A stretch of 64,000 nt of DNA from Nocardia testacea NBRC 100365. GTDB taxonomy: Bacteria > Actinomycetota > Actinomycetes > Mycobacteriales > Mycobacteriaceae. The stretch lies in assembly GCF_000308775.1 (NCBI RefSeq), contig NZ_BAGJ01000273.1, positions 103,096 through 167,095 of the forward strand, given 5' to 3'. Of the stretch, positions 7,801 to 15,605 are shown in pieces. The notes beneath the pieces were generated by a model. It worked only from the letters and a program-made list of their open reading frames with translations, searched no databases and had not been told where the DNA came from. The first letter of the stretch is position 1. Each line of letters begins with the position of its first letter. The translations under genes and the position numbers were made by a program.

Positions 7801-8763
7801 ATGCGATTCTCCGGAACACCGGTCTGTACTCTGCGCGCGTTACGGTCGGTATCGGTTACGGTGCCCGATCCGGCCCGCTCGCGCGACTTCTATCACGAGG
7901 CCTGGGGGCTGAGCACCGTCGACGAAGACGGTGACACCTTCTGGCTGCGTGCCACGGGCAGCGAGCACCACGTACTGCAACTGTGCGCCGGCGCCGGTAA
8001 CGCGCTGGACCGGATCTCGTTCGCGCTCGGCACTCCGCGTGAGGTCGACGAGGCGGCCCGCGCGCTGCAGAAGCTGGGCGTCCCGCTCCTGCGCGAACCC
8101 GGTCCGCTCGACGACGCGGGCGGCGGCTACGGCCTGCAACTCGTCGATCCGGAGGGCCGCTGCCTGGAGCTGTCCGCCGATACGTTCGCCGTCTCGGCGC
8201 AGGAGCCGGCCGGGCGCCGGGCGATCCCCCGCAAGCTCGCGCATGTCGTGCTCAACACCAGCGATATCGATCGCACCGCCGATTTCTACACCCAGGTGCT
8301 CGGTATGCGGATCTCGGACTGGTCCGAACACCAGATGACCTTTCTGCGCTGTAATTCCGACCATCACGTCATCGCACTGAACCAGGCCGAGTTCCCGTCG
8401 ATCAACCACGTGGCCTACGAGATGGAGAGCCTCGACCATTTCATGCGGGGGCTCGGCAGTCTCAAACGCAGCGGTATCGTCCCGCAGTGGGGTCCCGGCC
8501 GGCACGGCCCGGGTGACAACACCTTCTCGTACTTCACCGATCCGGCCGGGCTGGTATGCGAGTACACCTCCGAGGTGGCCCAGATCGACGAGGACCGCTG
8601 GCTGTGCCGGACCTGGAAGCGTACGCCCGAACTCTCCGACCAATGGGGGACGGCGGGTCCGCCGACGACCACGGTCCGCGCGGCGATGGCCGGCATACCC
8701 GATCTCGGGCATCGCCACCTGGTCACCCCGGGGATCGACGACTACTTCTACGGGGGCCAGTGA
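7801..8763 (+). CDS. Two-domain VOC protein, type I extradiol ring-cleavage dioxygenase-like
   Basis: 320 aa with two VOC modules, about residues 13-130 and 145-290, as in BphC/HpaD-type type I extradiol dioxygenases. The C-terminal module carries a plausible 2-His-1-Glu iron site: His of LAHVVLN, His of INHVAYE and Glu of VCEYTSE. The N-terminal module lacks the two histidines, as is normal for the family. It would cleave a catecholic ring next to the diol. ATG 7801 follows AGAAAGG at short spacing. It follows the reductase by 28 bases and precedes a hydrolase, a typical meta-cleavage order. Confidence 0.88.
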   Translation: MRFSGTPVCTLRALRSVSVTVPDPARSRDFYHEAWGLSTVDEDGDTFWLRATGSEHHVLQLCAGAGNALDRISFALGTPREVDEAARALQKLGVPLLREPGPLDDAGGGYGLQLVDPEGRCLELSADTFAVSAQEPAGRRAIPRKLAHVVLNTSDIDRTADFYTQVLGMRISDWSEHQMTFLRCNSDHHVIALNQAEFPSINHVAYEMESLDHFMRGLGSLKRSGIVPQWGPGRHGPGDNTFSYFTDPAGLVCEYTSEVAQIDEDRWLCRTWKRTPELSDQWGTAGPPTTTVRAAMAGIPDLGHRHLVTPGIDDYFYGGQ

Positions 8764-8779
8764 TGCGGCGGGTGCAGCC

Positions 8780-9607
8780 GTGACCGGCACGGCCGCGCCG
8801 GACCGGACGACCCGGTGGGTTTCGACGCGGGGGATCTCGCTCGAGGTCCGCGGCGCGGGCGATCCGGTGCTGCTCCTGCACGGTATCGGCGGCAGTGCCG
8901 CGGCCTGCGGGGCGCTCGCCGAGGTGCTGAGCGCGCACGGCTACCGCACGTACTGCTGGGACGCGCCGGGTTACGGGCGGTCCGCCGATCCGGCGCCGGG
9001 TGCGGACGAATCCACCGCGGGCTACGACCACGCGCTGGTGGTCGCGGAACTGATCGACGAACTCGGTGGCGGGCCGGTACATCTGCTCGGTACATCCTGG
9101 GGCGGGGTGATCGCGACCGCGGTCGCCGCCGCGCATCCGGCGTCGGTGCGTTCGCTCGTCTTGGCCGACAGCACCCGCGGCTCGGGTGTGGACCCCGAGC
9201 GGGCGCGGGCCATGCGGGCACGCATCGGTGAGCTGCGCGAACTCGGCGGACCGGCGTTCGCGGCGGCCCGTGCGCCACGACTGGTCTCGCCTGCCTGTGC
9301 CGAGGAGATCGCCCGCGCTGTGGAATCCGATATGGCACGGGTCCGGCTGCCCGGTTACACCGCCGCCGCCGAGTACATGGCCCGCACCGACACCGGGCCG
9401 AGCCTGGCCACCCTGGCGGCACCCACGCTGGTGCTGGTCGGGGCGGACGACATCGTCACCGGCGTCGACGAATCCCGGCTACTGGCCGACGCCATTCCCG
9501 GCGCCCGCTTCGGACTGATCCTGGGTGCCGGACACGCGGCAGTGCAGGAGAAGCCGGTCGAGACGGCCGCGCACATCCTGCGGTTCTGGAAGGAACTGGA
9601 CGAATGA
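8780..9607 (+). CDS. Alpha/beta hydrolase, meta-cleavage product hydrolase-like
   Basis: 275-aa alpha/beta-fold hydrolase. The oxyanion motif LLHGIGGS is near residue 33, the nucleophile is S106 in GTSWGG, the acid lies in VGADDIV and the base in GAGHAA. The size and placement after an extradiol-type dioxygenase match C-C bond hydrolases acting on ring-opened products, but an ester or amide hydrolase cannot be excluded. GTG 8780 is the probable start, 16 bases after the previous stop. The end overlaps the next SDR gene by ATGA. The catalytic triad is complete, unlike the paralogue at 12923. Confidence 0.88.
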   Translation: MTGTAAPDRTTRWVSTRGISLEVRGAGDPVLLLHGIGGSAAACGALAEVLSAHGYRTYCWDAPGYGRSADPAPGADESTAGYDHALVVAELIDELGGGPVHLLGTSWGGVIATAVAAAHPASVRSLVLADSTRGSGVDPERARAMRARIGELRELGGPAFAAARAPRLVSPACAEEIARAVESDMARVRLPGYTAAAEYMARTDTGPSLATLAAPTLVLVGADDIVTGVDESRLLADAIPGARFGLILGAGHAAVQEKPVETAAHILRFWKELDE

Positions 9608-10344
9608 GCAGACTGGTCGTGGTCACCGGGGCCGGCCGGGGACTGGGTTTCGCGATCGCCGAGCGGCTGGCCGCCGCGGGGGACCGGGTGGTCATCGCGG
9701 AGATGCGCGCCGAACTGGCCGAGAGTGCCGAGAAGACACTGCGGGACAAGGGGTACGACGTCACCGCGGTGGTCACCGATATCGCCGACCGCGATTCGGT
9801 GGTGGCCCTCGCGAGCCGGGTGGCGGACCTGGGTGGCGCGGACGCGCTGGTCAACAATGCCGCACTCGCGGACGGTGTGGGCGGTGACGCGTTCTGGGAA
9901 CTCGATGAGGGGTTCTTCCAGAAGGTGATGACCGTCAACGCGTTCGGGACCTGGCTGGTCAGCAAGCATTTGTTCGCCCAGCTGGTGCGGGGCGGCCACG
10001 GCGCCATCGTGAACATCGCCTCCGACGCCGCGCTGTACGGCTCGCCCCGCCTGGTGCACTATGTCGGTTCCAAGGGCGCGGTCATGGCGATGACCCGCAC
10101 GATGGCACGCGACGGGGGCCCGCACGGGCTGCGGGTCAATGCCGTCGCCCCCGGCCTGACCCGGGTCGAGGCCACGGCCACGGTGCCGGCGTCGCGGTAC
10201 CGGCTCTACGCCGACAACCAGGTCCTGGATCGCGAGCAGACGCCCGAGGATGTCGCGGGCACGGTGCAGTTCCTGCTCTCGGACGCGGCGAGCTACCTGA
10301 CCGGCCAGACGCTGGTGGTCGACGGCGGATTCGTCATGAACTGA
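9604..10344 (+). CDS. SDR-family oxidoreductase with complete catalytic motif
   Basis: Classical short-chain dehydrogenase, 246 aa. VTGAGRGLG at 7-15 binds NAD(P), NNAAL is the structural motif, Ser of NIAS and Y153/K157 (YVGSK) complete the catalytic set, and the C-terminus SYLTGQTLVVDGG is typical. It would oxidise an alcohol or cis-diol, or reduce a ketone. In a Rieske pathway such enzymes often rearomatise the dihydrodiol. The ATG overlaps the preceding hydrolase stop, so the two are probably translated together. Confidence 0.92.
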   Translation: MSRLVVVTGAGRGLGFAIAERLAAAGDRVVIAEMRAELAESAEKTLRDKGYDVTAVVTDIADRDSVVALASRVADLGGADALVNNAALADGVGGDAFWELDEGFFQKVMTVNAFGTWLVSKHLFAQLVRGGHGAIVNIASDAALYGSPRLVHYVGSKGAVMAMTRTMARDGGPHGLRVNAVAPGLTRVEATATVPASRYRLYADNQVLDREQTPEDVAGTVQFLLSDAASYLTGQTLVVDGGFVMN

Positions 10345-10396
10345 CCCCCACACCCGGCTTTTCGAAACCTTCCCCGCACAAGGAGACCGACCCTCG

Positions 10397-11185
10397 ATGG
10401 ATCTGCAACTCACCGGCCGCACCGTGGTCGTCACCGGCGCGAGCTCCGGGGTGGGACTGGCGACGACCCGGATGCTCCTCGCCGAGGGCGCCCGGATCGC
10501 CGCCTGCGCCCGCGATCTGGACCGGTTGCGCGCCGCGATCGATTCCATCGACGATATCGATCCCGCCGCGGTGTACCTCGCGGCCTGCGATGTCACCGAC
10601 CGCGCCGAGGTCGAAGCCTTCATCGACTCCGCTGTCGAGCGTTTCGGCGGTATCGACGGGCTGGTATGCAATGCCGGCCGCTCCCTGATGGCGCCGCTGG
10701 CGGAGACCACCGATGAACAGATCCGCGCGGAATTCGACCTGAAGATCTTCGGTTCCTGGAATCTGGTGCGTGCGGCCCGCGGTGCGCTGGCCGCCGCGGA
10801 CCGAGGCGCCGTCGTCAATGTCAACGCGATCCTGTCCCGGCAGCCGGAACCCCGGCTGGCCGTCACCTCGGCCGCGCGGGCCGCGTTGCTCAACCTCACC
10901 CACTCCATGGCCGAGGATCTCGCCGCGGACGGCACCCGGGTGAACTCGGTGCTGCTCGGGCTCGTCGACACCGGTCAGTGGCGCCGCCGGTTCGAGACCT
11001 CGGGGACCGCACTCGACTACGACGCGTGGAGTGCGGAGATCGCCGCCGACCGCGGTATCGCGCTGGGCCGGTTCGGTACCGCCGAGGAGGTCGCGTTCCC
11101 GATCGTCACCCTGCTCTCGCCGCGGAGCGGCTACATCACCGGCACCAGCATCGACGTCGGCGGTGGCGTCGGCCGTTACATCTGA
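10397..11185 (+). CDS. SDR-family protein with substituted active site
   Basis: 262-aa Rossmann-fold SDR with an intact nucleotide motif (VTGASSGVG, 12-20) and CNAG near 91. At the place of the catalytic YxxxK the sequence reads TSAAR, so T157 and R161 replace the Tyr and Lys. Standard SDR hydride-transfer chemistry is therefore doubtful; another dehydratase-like, isomerase or binding role is possible. The C-terminus SGYITGTSIDVGGG is normal. ATG 10397 follows AAGGAGACC. It sits 52 bases after the intact SDR. Confidence 0.87.
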   Translation: MDLQLTGRTVVVTGASSGVGLATTRMLLAEGARIAACARDLDRLRAAIDSIDDIDPAAVYLAACDVTDRAEVEAFIDSAVERFGGIDGLVCNAGRSLMAPLAETTDEQIRAEFDLKIFGSWNLVRAARGALAAADRGAVVNVNAILSRQPEPRLAVTSAARAALLNLTHSMAEDLAADGTRVNSVLLGLVDTGQWRRRFETSGTALDYDAWSAEIAADRGIALGRFGTAEEVAFPIVTLLSPRSGYITGTSIDVGGGVGRYI

Positions 11186-11241
11186 CCATCGGCCCGGCCC
11201 GGCGGATCCGCCGTTCCCAGATCTCTCCGGAGGACATACCC

Positions 11242-12918
11242 ATGACGACCACCGACAGCCCCGGCGCGAAGGAGCCCACCGGCGGCGACGTGCTCGTCGC
11301 CGTAATGCGCAGGCACGGCATCGATACCGCGTTCGGCGTGATCAGCATCCACAATCTGCCGCTTGTCGAAGCGGTGGCGCGGGAGCTGAACTTCGTGGAG
11401 GTGCGACACGAGGCGGCGGCGGTCAATGCCGCCGACGGGTACGCGCGCGCGACCGGAAAGATCGGTGTCGCGATCACCAGCACCGGAACCGGCGCCGGCA
11501 ATGCCGCGGGTTCGATGCTCGAAGCGTTGACCGCGGGGAGCCGGGTGCTGCATGTGACCGGCCAGATCGAGAGCGAGTACCTCAATTCGGGCGGATCGAC
11601 CCGGGGCGTCATCCACGAGGTACCCAAACAGCTGCAGATGCTCGATGCCGTCTCCCGTTACGCGGCGACCATCGAACGCGCGGAGGACGTCGAAGCGGAT
11701 CTGGAAACCGCCATCGCCCATATCCTGGCCGCGCCGCAGGGCCCGGCCAGCGTGGAGTGGCCGTCGGATCTGCAATATCTGGCGCGTCCGGCCGATCAGC
11801 GCGACTACGAGCCGCCGGTCTTCGACATCCCGGTGCCGGAGCGCGACGCGATCGCCGAGGCCGTCGCCAAGCTGGCGGCGGCCGAGCGCCCCCTGATCTG
11901 GGTGGGCGGGGGAGCGGCCGGCGCGAAATCCGAGCTGGCCACCCTGCTGCACACCCTCGGGGCGGGCCTGCTGACCAGCAACTCGGGACGCGCCATCGTG
12001 CCCGAGGACGACCCGCTGGTGATCGGGAACTTCGCCACAGCACCGGAGGTCGCGCCACTGCTCGCGGACGCCGATCTGCTGCTGTCGATCGGCACCCACT
12101 TCCGCTCCAACGAGACCAAGAGCTACCACCTGCGGTTACCGGACACGCAGATCCAGATCGATGTGGATCCGGCGGCCATCGGCCGTATCTATCCGGCGAA
12201 GGTCGGCCTCGTGGGGGATGCCGCGGCCACTCTCGCCGCGATCAACGACAGCCTGACGCGCACCTCGGTGGATCCGGGGTGGTCCGGCCGGGTCACCGAC
12301 ACCAGGGTGGCGGTCCGCGCGGCACTCACCGCCTATATCGGCGGGTACGCGGAGATCTGCGAAGGGATGCGGTCGATACTGCCGCGCGACTCCGTGGTCG
12401 CGCGCGATGTGACCATCCCCTCCAGCCAGTGGGGCAACCGATTGCTGCCCTTCTATGAACGCGGGACCAATATCTTCCCCCTCGGTGGTGGTATCGGACA
12501 GGGGCTGGCCATGGGGATCGGTGCCGCGCTCGGCCGGCCCGAGGTGCCGACCGCGGTGATCGCCGGGGACGGCGGCCTCGCCGTACACCTCGGCGAACTC
12601 GCCTCGCTCGCCGGTAGCGGCGCCTGGTGCGTCGTGGTGATCTTCAACGACGGCGGTTACGGCGTCCTGCGGAACATGCAGGCGGCCAATGGTTTCGACC
12701 GGTCCGGTGTCGACCTGTTCACGCCTCGGTTCGATCTGCTCGCGGCCGCACTCGATATGCCTTACACCCTGGTTCAGGGTCCGGGACGTTTCGAGAGGGC
12801 GTTCGCGGACGCGGTGGCGACGCGCGGTCCGGCGATCGTCGAGGTCGATGTGGCCGCGATCGATCCGCCGCCCGGCCCGTTCACTCCACCGGTGCACATC
12901 CCGGTGCGGGAGGGGTGA
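11242..12918 (+). CDS. Thiamine-diphosphate enzyme of the acetolactate synthase/benzoylformate decarboxylase family
   Basis: 558 aa, three-domain ThDP enzyme. The N-terminal PYR domain has the activating glutamate E57 in VRHEAAA, the central domain resembles the FAD/nucleotide-like domain, and the C-terminal PP domain has GDGG near residue 441 with the Asn of FNDGGYGVLRN for Mg-ThDP binding. It would decarboxylate or ligate a 2-oxo acid. No regulatory small subunit is adjacent, so it is more likely catabolic than an IlvB. ATG 11242 follows GGAGGACA. In this cluster it could act on a 2-oxo acid from ring opening; the substrate is not visible. Confidence 0.9.
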   Translation: MTTTDSPGAKEPTGGDVLVAVMRRHGIDTAFGVISIHNLPLVEAVARELNFVEVRHEAAAVNAADGYARATGKIGVAITSTGTGAGNAAGSMLEALTAGSRVLHVTGQIESEYLNSGGSTRGVIHEVPKQLQMLDAVSRYAATIERAEDVEADLETAIAHILAAPQGPASVEWPSDLQYLARPADQRDYEPPVFDIPVPERDAIAEAVAKLAAAERPLIWVGGGAAGAKSELATLLHTLGAGLLTSNSGRAIVPEDDPLVIGNFATAPEVAPLLADADLLLSIGTHFRSNETKSYHLRLPDTQIQIDVDPAAIGRIYPAKVGLVGDAAATLAAINDSLTRTSVDPGWSGRVTDTRVAVRAALTAYIGGYAEICEGMRSILPRDSVVARDVTIPSSQWGNRLLPFYERGTNIFPLGGGIGQGLAMGIGAALGRPEVPTAVIAGDGGLAVHLGELASLAGSGAWCVVVIFNDGGYGVLRNMQAANGFDRSGVDLFTPRFDLLAAALDMPYTLVQGPGRFERAFADAVATRGPAIVEVDVAAIDPPPGPFTPPVHIPVREG

Positions 12919-12922
12919 TCCG

Positions 12923-13513
12923 ATGACCGGCAACGAATGGGACGACGACACTCCGGCGCACGCGCTGGTGTGCCTGCATGCCGGACCGGACCCGGCGCGC
13001 TGGTTCGCCGACCAGGTCGAAACGCTCGGCGCGATCGCGCATCGGTCCGCCGCGCCGCCCCCGGCCGACCCGGGATCCGTCGACGCCTGGGCGGACGAGG
13101 CCGCCGCCGGCGTGACGGCCCTCGGCCACGACCGCGTCCACCTCCTCGCCACGGGTGCCACGGCCTACGGTGCCATCGCGTTCGCCGCCCGGCATCCCGC
13201 GCTCGTCACCAGCCTCGTACTCGGCGACCCGCAGGTCGATCCGGACGCTCCCGGATACGGCGAGTTGCTGGCACGGGTGGCCGCCCCGACCCTGGTGATC
13301 GCCTCCGTCCCCGACGAGCGCGTGGATATGGCGCAGGCCCAGAGCATCGCCGGTGGCATCGACAACGGGGTGTTCGTCGTCATCGACGGCGGCACGATCC
13401 CGGCCCACCGCGAACGCGCGGCCTCGTTCAACGAATGGGTCACCGCGTTCACCGTCATCGCCGAAGGTCTCGATGCCATGGCATCACAGCAACAGGAGAA
13501 AACCCATGCCTGA
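12923..13513 (+). CDS. Short alpha/beta-hydrolase-fold protein lacking the nucleophile serine
   Basis: 196 aa, shorter than usual because the lid region between the nucleophile strand and the later strands is missing. The fold is recognisable from LVCLHAGPDPARWF at the N-terminus and from AARHPALVTSLVLGDPQ, which matches the helix after the nucleophile elbow. The elbow itself reads LLATGATAYGA, so the Gly-x-Ser-x-Gly serine is absent. A late histidine (IPAHRERA) remains. It may be a catalytically dead partner or a redesigned enzyme. ATG 12923 is 4 bases after the ThDP enzyme stop, and the end overlaps the next small gene. Confidence 0.75.
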   Translation: MTGNEWDDDTPAHALVCLHAGPDPARWFADQVETLGAIAHRSAAPPPADPGSVDAWADEAAAGVTALGHDRVHLLATGATAYGAIAFAARHPALVTSLVLGDPQVDPDAPGYGELLARVAAPTLVIASVPDERVDMAQAQSIAGGIDNGVFVVIDGGTIPAHRERAASFNEWVTAFTVIAEGLDAMASQQQEKTHA

Positions 13514-13733
13514 CACCACCGAGCACTACCTCGAGCCCAATCAGACCCACCCCGAACCGATCAGCCCCTACGAGACCAAGCTGTCCGGTTCGATCATGGA
13601 GATCTTCGGCCGGGGCACCCATGATCTGCCCGGGCTGATCGCGGGCCTGAACGAACTGGGTCTGCACGCGCCCGACGGGCAGGCCTGGACCGAGGACAAT
13701 TTCCGCGCCGAGATGCGACGACTGGGAGACTGA
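13506..13733 (+). CDS. Small helix-turn-helix-like protein accompanying the Rieske oxygenase
   Basis: 75-aa acidic protein. The C-terminal half, LPGLIAGLNELGLHAPDG followed by AWTEDNFRAEM, resembles the short recombinase-like helix-turn-helix domain often annotated beside Rieske oxygenases in proteobacteria and actinobacteria. It overlaps the hydrolase-like gene and ends one base before the oxygenase start. Its role is unknown; the conserved pairing suggests a structural or assembly partner of the oxygenase rather than a DNA-binding protein. ATG 13506 is preceded by AGGAGA. Confidence 0.75.
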   Translation: MPDTTEHYLEPNQTHPEPISPYETKLSGSIMEIFGRGTHDLPGLIAGLNELGLHAPDGQAWTEDNFRAEMRRLGD

Positions 13734-13734
13734 G

Positions 13735-14820
13735 ATGACCACCGCGACCACATCCGCCCCGACCGCGACCGGCGGTCCGAAGAAGCGCGCGGTCGGCGTC
13801 CGCAAGGATATGACCGCCGCGGATATCGCCGCCACCGGGCTGCGCGACCGGTGGTATCCGATCCTGCCCTCGCGCATGGTGAAGCCCGGGGAATCCAAGA
13901 AGGTCACCCGGCTGTCCGTCGACTGGGTGCTGTTCCGGGATCCGCAGGGAACCGTCCATATGCTCGAGGACCGGTGCCCGCATCGCAGCGCCCCGCTGTC
14001 GGTGGGCCAACACCTCGGCGACCGGCTCGCCTGCAAATACCACGGTGTCCAGGTGGACGGCACCGGCACCGTCGTCTCCGTGCCGGGGATGCCCGGCTGC
14101 GCGCTCGAGGGTAAGCGGGCGACGGTGTCGTTGCGGGTCGTCGAGGCCGCCGACACCATTTTCGCGTTCGTCCCGCTGACCCAGGATTCCGAGCCCACGC
14201 CGTTCGTCCTGCCCGACCGGCTCACCGACGAGGCCGTGTCCTGGTTCCCGAATTTCGCGGAATGGGCCGGGCCCTGGCGTTTCTATATGGACAATGTCCT
14301 CGACCCGATGCACGGTGCTTTCCTGCACCGCGATTCGCATTCGATGTTCGGCGGCGACACCTCGGCGCGCTTCCGGATCCGGGAGACCGACCGCGGTTTC
14401 TTCTTCGAGAAAACCGATCAGGTCGGCGTGAACTTCGACTGGGTCGAGTACGTGCGCGGATCCATGGACTACGTCGACCTGGAGATCCCCTACGCGCCGA
14501 ACGCCGGCCCCGGCGGCGTCTTCGGCATCGTCGGTATGGCCACCCCGATCGACGCGGACAACTCCGCGATCTTCCACTGGCGCACCCGCCGGGTCGACGG
14601 CTGGGAGCGCGAGGTGTGGCGCTTCCTCTACCGCACCCGGCTCGAGGCCCGGCACTGGGAGGTGCTCGAACAGGACCGCGAGGTGCTCGAGGCCCTGGCC
14701 GCCGACGCCGACGCCGAAGAGCACCTGTATCAGCACGACCTCGGTGTCTCGCGGATCCGCCGCATCTACCGGGCGGACGCGAGGAAACAGGCGGCGATCC
14801 TGGCAGGCGAAACGGTATGA
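13735..14820 (+). CDS. Rieske non-heme iron oxygenase, terminal component
   Basis: 361-aa oxygenase alpha subunit. The Rieske cluster ligands are C81/H83 (CPHRS) and C100/H103 (CKYHG). The mononuclear iron domain has the NVLDPMHGAFLHRDSH segment near residue 185, giving the two histidines of the facial triad. The length and absence of a beta subunit fit the VanA/phthalate-oxygenase class, which pairs with the PDR-type reductase encoded at 6819. The reaction would be mono- or dihydroxylation or demethylation of an aromatic substrate. The next gene overlaps by ATGA. Confidence 0.94.
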   Translation: MTTATTSAPTATGGPKKRAVGVRKDMTAADIAATGLRDRWYPILPSRMVKPGESKKVTRLSVDWVLFRDPQGTVHMLEDRCPHRSAPLSVGQHLGDRLACKYHGVQVDGTGTVVSVPGMPGCALEGKRATVSLRVVEAADTIFAFVPLTQDSEPTPFVLPDRLTDEAVSWFPNFAEWAGPWRFYMDNVLDPMHGAFLHRDSHSMFGGDTSARFRIRETDRGFFFEKTDQVGVNFDWVEYVRGSMDYVDLEIPYAPNAGPGGVFGIVGMATPIDADNSAIFHWRTRRVDGWEREVWRFLYRTRLEARHWEVLEQDREVLEALAADADAEEHLYQHDLGVSRIRRIYRADARKQAAILAGETV

Positions 14821-15158
14821 GCGCGCCGCGGGCGGATTCCGCCGACACCATGATGCTGACGGTGTTCCTGCGGCACGACCAGTCGCAGAACCTGGAGCAG
14901 ATCCAGGGCAGGCTCGACGAGGCCGGCTGGTGGCAGCACTTTCCGCCCGCGGGCTGCGAAGTCGTCTCCTGGGTCGTCGCGATGGGCGTGGGACAGATCG
15001 TGACATTGCGGCTACCGGTGGCGCGGCTCGCCGCCGTCAATGTGGAGCTGGAACGCCGGGCGTGGGGTGTGTTCCACACCGACTTCTACCCGACCTACGA
15101 CTTCGTGCCGGTGCGCGAGCGGCTGACCCGCGAATCCGACGAGCGGCGCGGCGCATGA
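14817..15158 (+). CDS. Small protein of unknown function coupled to the Rieske oxygenase
   Basis: 113 aa with no family I recognise. It starts with ATGA overlapping the oxygenase stop and ends overlapping the second RidA gene, so it belongs to this operon. Visible features are a beta-alpha-beta-like pattern (MMLTVFLRH, a helix NLEQIQGRLDEAG, then VVSWVVAMGVGQIVTLRL), which suggests a compact ferredoxin-like or dimeric alpha/beta fold such as a monooxygenase or isomerase helper. There is no signal peptide or membrane segment. Function should not be assigned on present evidence. Confidence 0.75.
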   Translation: MSAPRADSADTMMLTVFLRHDQSQNLEQIQGRLDEAGWWQHFPPAGCEVVSWVVAMGVGQIVTLRLPVARLAAVNVELERRAWGVFHTDFYPTYDFVPVRERLTRESDERRGA

Positions 15159-15595
15159 CCCGGGTCGCGGCGGAAACGGTCGCGGAAGCACCGCGGCCGG
15201 GCATGTTCAGCAACGCCCGGGTGCACGGTGATCAGTTCTTCCTGTCCGGGATGCATGCCGGCGGGCCGGGCGGGCTCGTCGGCGGCGCCGAGACCTACCT
15301 ACAGGCCCAGGAAGCGTTCCGGCGGGTCCGGGCACTCACCGAGGCCTGCGGGGCCGTCGTGGACGACATCCTCGTCCTGCGTGTCTATCTGACCGATATC
15401 GCCGACCGGGCAGCGGTCGGCCGGGCGCGCGCCGAGGTGTTCTCCGGCGATTTCCCGTGCTCGACGCTCGTCGAGGTGTCGGCGCTCGTCGAACCAGGCC
15501 TGAAGGTGGAGATCGAGGCCCAGGGAATCATCGGATCCCACAGCGGCACCCGATCCGCCGCCGGCCCGGATCGCCCGCACACTTTCGAAAGTTGA
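15155..15595 (+). CDS. Second RidA-family protein, conserved Arg missing
   Basis: 146-aa RidA-fold protein. The segment PCSTLVEVSALVEPGLKVEIEAQ aligns with the PARSFVEV region of canonical members, but Ser (S103) stands where RidA has its substrate-binding arginine. It therefore probably does not act as a standard 2-iminobutanoate-type deaminase and resembles the divergent Rid subfamilies tied to catabolic operons. The C-terminal 25 residues are an extra polar tail. ATG 15155 overlaps the preceding gene by ATGA. Confidence 0.85.
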   Translation: MTRVAAETVAEAPRPGMFSNARVHGDQFFLSGMHAGGPGGLVGGAETYLQAQEAFRRVRALTEACGAVVDDILVLRVYLTDIADRAAVGRARAEVFSGDFPCSTLVEVSALVEPGLKVEIEAQGIIGSHSGTRSAAGPDRPHTFES

Positions 15596-15605
15596 GGACA
15601 GAACC

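Noticed and set aside
7801..8200. Missing metal ligands in the N-terminal VOC module
   Set aside because: Type I extradiol dioxygenases normally have a non-catalytic N-terminal module, so this is not a defect.
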